Of a stretch of DNA of 40,682 nucleotides, positions 32,574-40,682 are shown piece after piece. The notes beneath the pieces were generated by a model, which was not told where the DNA came from, made no database searches, and worked only from the letters and a program-made list of their open reading frames with translations. The position numbers and the translations under genes are program-made. Source of the stretch: Ignavibacteria bacterium RIFCSPLOWO2_12_FULL_56_21 (GTDB lineage: Bacteria; Bacteroidota; Ignavibacteria; UBA10030); NCBI GenBank assembly GCA_001802945.1, contig MHAK01000132.1:1-40682 (forward strand), in the 5' to 3' direction. Each line of letters opens with the position of its first letter. The first letter of the stretch is position 1.

Positions 32574-33860
32574 GTGGAAATTCAGGTCAACAATCTTACG
32601 GATGTTTCACGCGAAGTGGAGATCACCGCCACCGCTGAAGAGCTGCGGCCGCACTTCGAGAAGAAGTATGCGGAGATGCGTCCCAAACTGGACGTCAAGG
32701 GCTTTCGCAAAGGGAAGGCACCCCTCGATATTGTCAAGAAGCTTTACGGGGAAATGATCGAACAAGACTCATTACAAGACGTGGCGACGGACCTCTACCG
32801 CCAGACGATCAAAGAGAAGAATCTGAAGCCGATCGGCGACCCGACGCTCGTCGACATGGACTACCGGCGCGGCGAACACTTGCGCGTCAAGATCCGCTAC
32901 GACATTCGTCCCTCGATAGTGCTCAAGAACTACAAAGGCATCAAGGTCCAGCGCCCGATCCATACCGTCACCGAACTCGAAGTGGAACGCGAACTCCTTC
33001 GGCTTCGTCGAATGAACGCCACCTTCGAGCCGGCGACCGTGGTGCAGGGAGAAGAGTACGTTGTGACAGCAGACCTTCAGGACCTGGATCCGTCGGGCAT
33101 GCCGATCATCGGCAAAAGGTCCCCGGGTGTTCGATTCTATTTGGCCGACGAGCAGCAGGAGCAGCCATTCAAGAACGCGCTGAAGTCGGCGGAGACGGGG
33201 GGAGAGTACCGCGTCACGTTCGAGCACGAACACGGCGACCATAAGCATGCCGTGAACACCAAGGTCATGGTCAAGAAGATCGAAAAGGTCGTCCTGCCGG
33301 CGTTCGACAATGTGTTCGTCACGAACATCACGAAGGAGAAAGTTGCGACGACCGAAGAGTTTCTGGCCAACCTGCGGAAGGATCTGGCGGAATACTGGAA
33401 GTCGCGGGCCGACCGGTATGTGCTGAACGCGCTGACGGGGGAACTGCTCAAGATGCACGATTTTCTGGTGCCCGATTCCCTGACACGCGCCGTTGTGGAG
33501 GGATTGTTGAAGGAGATGGCGGAAGAGTACCCCAAGAAGCAACTGCCGGACGATTTCGATTACGACAAGTTCTGGCAGGAAAACAGGTCCTACGCGGAAG
33601 CGCAGGCCAAATGGGCTTTGCTGCGCGAGGAGATCGTGAAAGCCGAGGCCATAACGGTCGAAGATGCCGATTTCGCGCTGCTGGCCGGGGCCGAAGCGGA
33701 GAAAATAAACATCGATAAGGACCGTCTGCTTCAGTACTACAAGTCCTCGGACCAGGTGCGGGAGCGGCTTGCGAGCGACAAGCTCATGACGCGGCTGCTC
33801 AGCCTCACCAAAGTCGAAGAGGTTGAAGAATCCACGTTGTCCACCGTCGCGAAAGGCTGA
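32574..33860 (+). CDS. tig: Trigger factor
   Basis: A 428-residue ribosome-associated chaperone that meets nascent chains. The ribosome-binding tail signature GFRKGKAP is at about 43-50 in the N-terminal domain. The central peptidyl-prolyl isomerase-like domain (about 150-240) is divergent, and the C-terminal helical chaperone domain fills the rest. Translation starts at a GTG (32574) with a modest AAGAG 5 nt upstream. It lies 7 bp before clpP on the same strand, the usual tig-clpP arrangement. The C-terminus is slightly shorter than in E. coli (432 residues) but complete. Confidence 0.95.
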   Translation: MEIQVNNLTDVSREVEITATAEELRPHFEKKYAEMRPKLDVKGFRKGKAPLDIVKKLYGEMIEQDSLQDVATDLYRQTIKEKNLKPIGDPTLVDMDYRRGEHLRVKIRYDIRPSIVLKNYKGIKVQRPIHTVTELEVERELLRLRRMNATFEPATVVQGEEYVVTADLQDLDPSGMPIIGKRSPGVRFYLADEQQEQPFKNALKSAETGGEYRVTFEHEHGDHKHAVNTKVMVKKIEKVVLPAFDNVFVTNITKEKVATTEEFLANLRKDLAEYWKSRADRYVLNALTGELLKMHDFLVPDSLTRAVVEGLLKEMAEEYPKKQLPDDFDYDKFWQENRSYAEAQAKWALLREEIVKAEAITVEDADFALLAGAEAEKINIDKDRLLQYYKSSDQVRERLASDKLMTRLLSLTKVEEVEESTLSTVAKG

Positions 33861-33867
33861 CATTCCT

Positions 33868-34497
33868 ATGCACAATCCCCGGGAGATCTACAATCAACTC
33901 GTTCCCATGGTGGTCGAACAGACAGGCCGTGGAGAGCGCGCATTCGACATCTATTCCCGTCTTTTGAAGGACCGGATCGTATTCCTCGGGACGCCGATCG
34001 ACGATACGATCGCCAGTCTCACGATTGCCCAACTGCTGTTTCTCGAATCTGAAGACCCCGACAAGGACATCAATCTGTATATTAATTCACCAGGCGGAAG
34101 CGTTTCGGCCGGCCTTGCCATCTTTGATACGATGCAGTATATTCGGCCAGACGTTGCGACCATTTGTATCGGCATGGCCGCAAGCATGGGTGCGGTGCTG
34201 CTAACGGGTGGCGCAAAGGGTAAGCGCATGGCGCTGCCGAACTCGCGTATCATGATCCATCAGCCGTGGGGTGGCGTTCAGGGAACGGCTTCCGACATCA
34301 GCATCCAGGCGGAAGAGATTCTGAAGACAAAGAAGCGGATCAACGAGATCATTTCCAATGCAACCGGGCGACCGCTCTCCCAGATCGAACAAGACACGGA
34401 CCGGGACAAGTATCTCTCGGCCCAGGAATCAAGGGACTACGGGTTGATCGACAATGTATTGGCAAAGCGCATCACGGAGCCGAAGAAAGAGAAATAG
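33868..34497 (+). CDS. clpP: ATP-dependent Clp protease proteolytic subunit ClpP
   Basis: A 209-residue serine protease forming the tetradecameric chamber used with ClpX. The catalytic triad is visible: Ser106 in [11 protein letters not shown], His131 in IMIHQPWGG and Asp180 in QDTDRD. The glycine-rich loop [12 protein letters not shown] and the processing region near the N-terminus are normal. The ATG at 33868 ([15 protein letters not shown]) is chosen as it matches the family N-terminus and begins 7 bp after tig. A longer in-frame start overlaps tig and is rejected. Confidence 0.97.
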   Translation: MHNPREIYNQLVPMVVEQTGRGERAFDIYSRLLKDRIVFLGTPIDDTIASLTIAQLLFLESEDPDKDINLYINSPGGSVSAGLAIFDTMQYIRPDVATICIGMAASMGAVLLTGGAKGKRMALPNSRIMIHQPWGGVQGTASDISIQAEEILKTKKRINEIISNATGRPLSQIEQDTDRDKYLSAQESRDYGLIDNVLAKRITEPKKEK

Positions 34498-34520
34498 TAA
34501 GGCGTCGAACATAAAGTTCG

Positions 34521-34575
34521 TCCACGAATGGACACAAATGCCGTTGGAGCTCTCGGAACACGAATCACTGCGAAT
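34521..34575 (+). repeat. CACGAAT-type repeat before clpX
   Basis: This about 55-bp stretch in the clpP-clpX spacer (TCCACGAATGGACAC, then CGGAACACGAATCAC) is matched closely at 36082-36136, after clpX, in the same orientation. It holds no gene. Confidence 0.65.
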
Positions 34576-34632
34576 TTGTTCATATCCGTGGAAGACTCTT
34601 TTCCGAGCGCAACTCATGAGATGTAATCAGAC

Positions 34633-35892
<1,260 letters not shown>

Positions 35893-35905
35893 TTCCAAAA
35901 GATCG

Positions 35906-36040
35906 TCCACGAATGTACACGAATTCTTGGTAGAGCCAGAGAGTCGAATGTACACGAATGGTGCAGTAATAGTTTGAGCTTCATTCCTGTTCGTTATTCG
36001 TGTTCATTCGTGTAGTTTTCCCTTCGTGTAAATTCGTGGA
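35906..36040. repeat. Gene-less inverted repeat pair after clpX
   Basis: TCCACGAATGTACACGAA (35906-35923) is inverted at 36023-36040 with one mismatch in 18. Between them lie only more CGAATGTACACG-like units and about 60 bp of other sequence. It has the layout of the gene cassettes in this window but no gene. The clpX-glycosyltransferase spacer 35893-36194 holds this and the tract at 36082-36136, nothing else. Confidence 0.7.
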
Positions 36041-36081
36041 ATATCTTTCACATCGGCCATAAGGTGTGCTCTAGAAGATTT

Positions 36082-36136
36082 GCCCACGAATGGACACGAA
36101 TGCAAGGTAGTTCCCGGAACACGAATCACCACGAAG
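36082..36136 (+). repeat. CACGAAT-type repeat, second copy after clpX
   Basis: Close copy of 34521-34575: CCACGAATGGACACGAATGC, a diverged 10-bp core, then CCCGGAACACGAATCAC. The two copies flank clpX as direct repeats. Confidence 0.65.
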
Positions 36137-36194
36137 TGCCCAAAAGATAAAAGGGGTATATATTCCTACTCTTCGTGTACCTTCATCGTTCTTA

Positions 36195-38048
36195 GTGGCC
36201 CTTAGTGGAAGATCTTTTTTACGAAGCACCGACGGCGATCGCACTGCGCGGATCGCCGTTTTTGTTTTCGGCGTACTCATTGTCGCTGCCGGCTCGGTCG
36301 AGGCCTGGACCCGCCACTGGCTCGGCGACGACATCTTCATCACCTTCCGCTACATCGACCAGTGGTTCGTGGGGAACGGGCTCGTGTACAATGTCGGCGA
36401 ACGGGTGGAAGGATATACGCACCCGCTGTGGCTGCTCGTGCTGGCGGTATGGAAATGGCTCGGCGGTGAATTGACAACGGGTGCATGGCTGCTGGGAGTC
36501 GTCTCGTTCTCAGCGCTTCTTGTTTCGATCTGCTACGCATCCTTCCGCTTGTCCCGGCGTCCTTGGTTCGCATTCTCCAGCGCCGCTCTTGCGCTCGTCC
36601 TGCATCACGACATGCTCGTGTGGGCTACGGGGGGGCTTGAGACGTCGCTGTTCACGCTTCTTGTCACGCTCACTGTGCTTGTTCCGACGTTGTTGCACGT
36701 GTCCGCCGACAAGAAAGCCGTCGCAACAGGGGCGCTTCTTACGCTCGGCGTCCTCACACGTCCGGATGGCGTGGTCATAGCCCCGGTGGTTGCGGGCTAC
36801 ATGCTCTTCGAGGCACGGGCGGGGGGAAAGGCTGTTCACGAACTTCGCCGTCTTGCGATCCTGATCGCCGCGCCGGCGGTCATCGTGCTGGCGCCGTACG
36901 CTGTATGGAAACTGGCGTATTACGGCGACCTCCTCCCGAATACGTATTATGCGAAGTCCGGTGGCGGTTCGTATTTCCGTCAGGGATTCACGTACATCGG
37001 CTATTACCTTGACGCGTATCCTTCCACGTGGTTATTGTTGATCGGTCCGCTGGCAATGTGGAAACTTCTGCCTCGTGCGAAGGACGTCCGAAAGCGGATG
37101 CAGTCCCTGCTCGAGGATGAGAGAGCAAAGGTCCTGGTGCTTGGAGGGCTTGTGATCCTCGTCTATGGGATCATGTTTGTTGCCCGGGTCGGCGGAGATT
37201 TCATGTTTTCCCGGTTCCTCATTCCCCTCGTTCCGCTGGTTCTCCTTCTCATCGAAACATCATTTCGTGTTCTCTTGGAACACCGCTCGATGGCTCTTGC
37301 CGTGCCGTTGATCGGATTCCCCTTGCTTGTCGGCACAGTGGATCAGAACCGCAGAGCACAGCTTTTTTTGGATGAACAGGGGAAGCATGTGACGGCAGAG
37401 GAGCGTTCGGGGATCATGGACGAACATTGGTTCTGGACGCGTCCGTTCACGGAAGACAGCACCTCATTGATCGATGCAACGCTCGATGTGGGGAAAGAGC
37501 TGGAGACGTATTTTCGTGAAGTACACGTGCGGCTCCTGATCCGCGGACAGGCGGGAATGGCGTTCTACTCGCGTGCGGCAGAAGTGATCGAGAACTGGGG
37601 ATTGACGGACAGCTACATTGCACATCAGCCGATCGGGGAACGGCGGCGGATCGGTCACGAAAAATTCGCCCCGGTCGAATATCTCATCGGCCGCCGCGTC
37701 CATTTCTTCTTCTATCACGGCGCCTATCAACCGCATGACACGTCGTTCTATCGATTCGTGTCGTTCCGCCTTCCGCACGGCTGGGGGCCGGCGGAGATGT
37801 ATGTCTACGACCGGACGCTCATGCGGGAATTGAAGAGACGATTTCCTGGCCGCGTGAAATTTGTGGACTTCGAAGCATACCTGGAGTACTACCTTTCGAC
37901 GGCGAAATACCGTTCAAGGAGGGAGGTGGAGAGAGACTTTCAGGATTTCCGGGTTTTCTATTTCTATCACAATGCGGATGCCGACAGAGAGCAGAAATTC
38001 CTGGATGCACTTGCAGAGAAGGGAATCGGCGGAAGAGAGAAAGACTGA
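36195..38048 (+). CDS. GT-C-fold integral membrane glycosyltransferase
   Basis: A protein of up to 617 residues with about ten transmembrane helices, probably using polyprenyl-phosphate sugar donors on the periplasmic side. The N-terminal loop motif LGDDIFITFRYIDQWFVGNGLVYNVGERVEGYTHPLW corresponds to the Asp-Asp catalytic loop of AftB-like arabinofuranosyltransferases and related GT-C enzymes. A soluble C-terminal domain (about 410-617) follows the membrane part. The start is uncertain: the GTG at 36195 lies in repeat sequence with no clear ribosome-binding site, and a start up to about 20 codons later is possible. Acceptor and sugar are unknown; cell-surface glycan modification is likely. 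Confidence 0.72.
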   Translation: MALSGRSFLRSTDGDRTARIAVFVFGVLIVAAGSVEAWTRHWLGDDIFITFRYIDQWFVGNGLVYNVGERVEGYTHPLWLLVLAVWKWLGGELTTGAWLLGVVSFSALLVSICYASFRLSRRPWFAFSSAALALVLHHDMLVWATGGLETSLFTLLVTLTVLVPTLLHVSADKKAVATGALLTLGVLTRPDGVVIAPVVAGYMLFEARAGGKAVHELRRLAILIAAPAVIVLAPYAVWKLAYYGDLLPNTYYAKSGGGSYFRQGFTYIGYYLDAYPSTWLLLIGPLAMWKLLPRAKDVRKRMQSLLEDERAKVLVLGGLVILVYGIMFVARVGGDFMFSRFLIPLVPLVLLLIETSFRVLLEHRSMALAVPLIGFPLLVGTVDQNRRAQLFLDEQGKHVTAEERSGIMDEHWFWTRPFTEDSTSLIDATLDVGKELETYFREVHVRLLIRGQAGMAFYSRAAEVIENWGLTDSYIAHQPIGERRRIGHEKFAPVEYLIGRRVHFFFYHGAYQPHDTSFYRFVSFRLPHGWGPAEMYVYDRTLMRELKRRFPGRVKFVDFEAYLEYYLSTAKYRSRREVERDFQDFRVFYFYHNADADREQKFLDALAEKGIGGREKD

Positions 38049-38072
38049 ATCATGCATACAGAACACGGAACG
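38046..38072 (+). repeat. 27-bp downstream repeat, copy 2
   Basis: The 27 bp starting at the glycosyltransferase TGA match 23899-23925 at 24 positions. The remainder of the 113-bp spacer to 38161 has no recognised feature. Confidence 0.7.
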
Positions 38073-38161
38073 GCGAAGTAGAAAGTGCAGCGTGAGGGGC
38101 TCATGCAAACCCGTACGTCGCACTCTGCCGCACGTGACGCACTTCTGAAAACAGGGGCAAG

Positions 38162-39556
38162 ATGAATAACCGAATAGCCAATCTCACCCGGCACGCGTTC
38201 ATTCTCATCGTCGTCCATGCATGTACCGTTGTCGGTCAGGAGATTTCGATCCGGGACTTCCGGATCCCAACTTCTGTATCTCGCCGTTTGACAGCCGGCC
38301 TGAGTCTGACTTCCACGACGCAAGCGTACAGAGACGCGTTTGAACCCGGGGCATATCCGGTGACACATAATGATGTCGAGGATAGCGAACTAAGTTCGAG
38401 TGCAGCTTTGCTCTATGGTTTCCAGGAATTCGATGAATCTCAGACGACGATGCTCGATGTCGATCTGCGTGCTTCGAGGGACGCGAGGAACCGTGATCGC
38501 ATTCGAGACAGCGTGAATTCGAAGTACGAAACCATCTACGACAATGTGCAGGGCATCGTCATCGGGGGCAAGGAATGGTATGTCGAACCGGACGCCTGGT
38601 TTGTCCGGGGAGTGTTCACAGGCGACGGAAGATACAACTGGTACGGCGAAGAGAACTCAAGCTCGGAATGGGCACCCAGCTCGTCCAGCCGATTCACAAA
38701 GATCCGAGATTATCATACCTCAGTCGGTGTCGGGGCGGGTATGGGGAAAATCCGGGACGGCCTTCATGTATTTTCAGCCGTGCGGATCGTGCGACAATTG
38801 GAGGATGCCGGCGTGCTGGTCCGGACGCTTGAGGGGGAAGAGATATTGCGGATCTCGGACATCATGGCCAGGCGGACGGAATACTCCCGCCTCTTTGAGA
38901 GGTCCGACAAGTATGTCGTTCGTGACATCGTTGACGTGCTTTCGGACATCGGCGCGATACGAAATGGATCGGTGGATGCTTTTGAAGCAGTCCGGCTGGC
39001 CGAGATCGTCCACGAAGGAATTCTTCCCCGCCTCACGGGATGGAAAGCATGGTTGATGGTCTTTCATCGCTCGTATCAAGCGCGGCTTGAACAAGGCTCC
39101 TCTTCGAGTCCCGGGGTTACGAATTACAGACGCGGGAAAAGCGAGTATGTTGAGGCGCGCGGAGAATTCGGACTGCCGTTGTCGCTTTCATCGCATCTGT
39201 ATGCCCGGATTGGCGGCCGGATCCAAACGCACGACGGAGGCAAGAACTACGACTGGGAATTCCTCGGCCGCTATTCGTATGAGGATGGCAACTTTCTGGA
39301 GATCTTTGCGGAACTGTCGGTCAGACGCAATGATCAGCTCGAAGATCCCGAAAGGGTCTCATGGTACTTCTCGAGGTTCACAGAAGAACGATTGTCCACG
39401 GGCGGAACCATCTTTCTTGAAGACCGGCTGTTCCTCACGGTGAACGGGAGCGTTTGGTTGCAGCAACAGCGCCCGACCGTCAGTATGCCGTTTCTCGTCA
39501 AGAGTAACCGCACGTATGCTTCGCTCGACATCGGCCTGAACTTCCGCATCTTCTGA
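38162..39556 (+). CDS. Predicted outer-membrane beta-barrel protein, unknown
   Basis: A 464-residue exported protein with a signal peptide (about 1-25, ending VVGQ). The rest is rich in alternating polar/hydrophobic strands, mainly after residue 300 (SSHLYARIGGRIQTH, FLEIFAELSVRRND, RLFLTVNGSVWLQQQ). It ends with a terminal phenylalanine (LNFRIF), a typical Bam-recognised end. A helical, charged middle (about 215-290) may be a periplasmic or plug region. No family is recognised. It follows the glycosyltransferase gene by 113 bp and converges on lptD. Confidence 0.6.
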   Translation: MNNRIANLTRHAFILIVVHACTVVGQEISIRDFRIPTSVSRRLTAGLSLTSTTQAYRDAFEPGAYPVTHNDVEDSELSSSAALLYGFQEFDESQTTMLDVDLRASRDARNRDRIRDSVNSKYETIYDNVQGIVIGGKEWYVEPDAWFVRGVFTGDGRYNWYGEENSSSEWAPSSSSRFTKIRDYHTSVGVGAGMGKIRDGLHVFSAVRIVRQLEDAGVLVRTLEGEEILRISDIMARRTEYSRLFERSDKYVVRDIVDVLSDIGAIRNGSVDAFEAVRLAEIVHEGILPRLTGWKAWLMVFHRSYQARLEQGSSSSPGVTNYRRGKSEYVEARGEFGLPLSLSSHLYARIGGRIQTHDGGKNYDWEFLGRYSYEDGNFLEIFAELSVRRNDQLEDPERVSWYFSRFTEERLSTGGTIFLEDRLFLTVNGSVWLQQQRPTVSMPFLVKSNRTYASLDIGLNFRIF

Positions 39557-39559
39557 CAT

Positions 39560-39586
39560 CGATTCGCAGTTCGCCGCTGTGAATCG
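39560..39586. terminator. Hairpin between converging genes
   Basis: CGATTCGCAG (39560-39569) and CTGTGAATCG (39577-39586) form a 10-bp stem with one wobble pair and a 7-nt loop, 3 bp after the barrel-protein stop. There is no T-run, so it may act as a factor-dependent terminator for one or both strands. Confidence 0.45.
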
Positions 39587-39659
39587 AGGCTAATTCATGC
39601 GTCAATACTCCTTCTTCACCCTCCATCTTCTTGCTCCAACACTCCACCCGTAGTCTCTT

Positions 39660-40682
39660 TTAGTATATCCCTCTCTGCGCATTCTGCTTCGTTACCTTTA
39701 TGTCCTGCAGTTGCGGCGCTTTCACGCGCAGTTCCAATTTGTAGCCTTCCCGAATGCCCATCGGATACCACGTAAACCGCATCGTCCAGCAATGAAGGTC
39801 GCGCGTGACGTCGACGGACGGCACGAAGTGCTTCTTGTTGACGAAATCGTATGATGCGAACGTTCCGATCTGCCATAACTCCGTCAGATTGAACGAAAGA
39901 CTCGCATTCGCCGATGACGACCGGAATTTGAACCGGGGATCTGCTTGCGATTGGCTGAAGGTAAACGAAAGCGTGAGATTCCAGGGGATCGAGAAATCGG
40001 CCTCTTCCCGGTCGTAGATGGTCTGGTACGATTGCCGGACGGGAGGCGTCAAGCCGGTACTCGAAACACCGGCCTGCTCCGCCTGTACGTTCGCCGGCAC
40101 TCCCTGTGTGGCTGGTGCCTGCTTCTTTTCCCCGCGGAAGGACGTTGAAAGGCTCAACGAAACACTTGTCAGATCACCGAATTTCCCATGCTCCGAGAGC
40201 AGATATCTATTCACGCGCCGATTGACGGTCCGATCGAACTCGTACAAATTGTAGCTCGCACCCCCGCTGATGCCAAGATACTGCCCGATGTCCGTTCTAT
40301 AGCTGAGGCTTACTTCGCTGAAGTTCAGAGAGTCCTTTGCAAAGTCGTACGAAAATCCCATTCCCACATTCATAAGCTGGATCTTTTGCGCGTCCACGGT
40401 GTCCGATGACTGGACTTTCATTTCGAAATTATTAGACATGTTGAACGACCCGAGCATGCTGTATTTCCGCATGTTCTCGCCGTAAACTTGCTTTGAGTAG
40501 GTCAGGCCCAACGTCGGATTCACCGTGTGCCGGAAGGCCGTGATGCCGAATGCGCCCGGTTGAAAGATGCCGTAGAAGCGGGTTGATGCGCTGATGCCCG
40601 TGCTCAGATTGCCGGCAATGCTCTGCGGATTCGTCGTTTGCATGGTGATCGTGCTGTCCGTGCGGTCGCGCACCGGAAGCCG
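39660..40682 (-). CDS. lptD: LPS-assembly protein LptD, C-terminal part (5' end outside window)
   Basis: At least 340 residues of an outer-membrane barrel protein, open to the window edge. It matches the Bacteroidota-type LptD C-terminal domain: GITAFRHTVNPTLGLTYSKQ, repeated transmembrane strands (FSYDFAKDSLNFSEVSLSYR, WNLTLSFTFSQSQ), a barrel-closing stretch with LHCWTMRFTWYPMGIREGYK and the final LRVKAPQLQDIKVTKQ. LptD with LptE inserts lipopolysaccharide into the outer leaflet, so the host has a Gram-negative outer membrane. A proline/glutamine-rich loop (KKQAPATQGVPANVQAEQAG) sits between strands. Confidence 0.85.
   Translation of the reverse strand, partial: RLPVRDRTDSTITMQTTNPQSIAGNLSTGISASTRFYGIFQPGAFGITAFRHTVNPTLGLTYSKQVYGENMRKYSMLGSFNMSNNFEMKVQSSDTVDAQKIQLMNVGMGFSYDFAKDSLNFSEVSLSYRTDIGQYLGISGGASYNLYEFDRTVNRRVNRYLLSEHGKFGDLTSVSLSLSTSFRGEKKQAPATQGVPANVQAEQAGVSSTGLTPPVRQSYQTIYDREEADFSIPWNLTLSFTFSQSQADPRFKFRSSSANASLSFNLTELWQIGTFASYDFVNKKHFVPSVDVTRDLHCWTMRFTWYPMGIREGYKLELRVKAPQLQDIKVTKQNAQRGIY

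Noticed and set aside
32772-33875. Minus-strand frame of 367 codons opposite trigger factor
   Set aside because: Mirror of the codon bias of tig; the product is rich in Leu, Val and His with no recognisable domain.

Overview
The window reads as chromosomal DNA of a Gram-negative bacterium of roughly 55% GC. Most likely it belongs to the Bacteroidota/Chlorobi/Ignavibacteria (FCB) assemblage. The pointers are an LptD-type outer-membrane protein of the Bacteroidota sort, a short histone H1-like protein, TIGR03067 lipoproteins, a bacterial deoxyhypusine-synthase homologue, and several four-helix-bundle (S23/IVS) and GxxExxY genes. This placement is inferred from gene families only; no rRNA gene is present.

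Layout. 1-5133: truncated K+/H+ antiporter (cvrA-type), secreted GH13 amylase, a four-helix-bundle cassette, a CorC/HlyC membrane protein and a VTT-domain membrane protein. 5361-12756 (minus strand): large SF1 helicase-like ATPase, 57-aa membrane peptide, secreted GH20 hexosaminidase-like enzyme, histone H1-like protein, deoxyhypusine-synthase-like enzyme. 12855-17134 (minus): copper block of a fused HMA-AraC regulator, an exported esterase-like protein, CopZ and CopA. 17205-18414: broken four-helix-bundle gene and an SDR oxidoreductase. 18572-26180 (plus): an iron/flavin block of feoA, feoB, a small zinc-ribbon protein, an outer-membrane porin, an FMN-binding protein, a four-helix membrane protein, ApbE flavin transferase, an exported CbiX-like chelatase-fold protein and a SufT/DUF59 Fe-S factor. 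26247-32054: shortened four-helix-bundle gene, two lipoproteins, PhoD-type phosphatase, TPR protein, frameshifted GxxExxY gene. 32380-35892: tRNA-Leu(TAG), trigger factor, clpP, clpX. 36195-40682: GT-C glycosyltransferase, outer-membrane barrel protein, 3' part of lptD.

How the genes fit together. The copper block is a self-contained sensing, chaperoning and export set. The iron/flavin block pairs ferrous uptake (Feo) with an extracytoplasmic flavoprotein, the enzyme that flavinylates such proteins and a porin. This suggests a periplasmic flavin-based electron route, possibly ferric reduction feeding FeoB; that function is inferred. tig-clpP-clpX is a standard protein-quality cluster.

The most unusual structural signal is that all three four-helix-bundle genes and the GxxExxY gene are enclosed by short low-complexity repeats in inverted orientation. 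Each copy has its own repeat unit but the same layout, and each has a G-rich ribosome-binding site. This looks like free-standing relatives of the intervening sequences found in 23S rRNA genes. Gene-less arrays of the same style lie around clpX. A second candidate novelty is a minus-strand small RNA between the feo genes and the porin, with a full promoter and a hairpin-T7 terminator.
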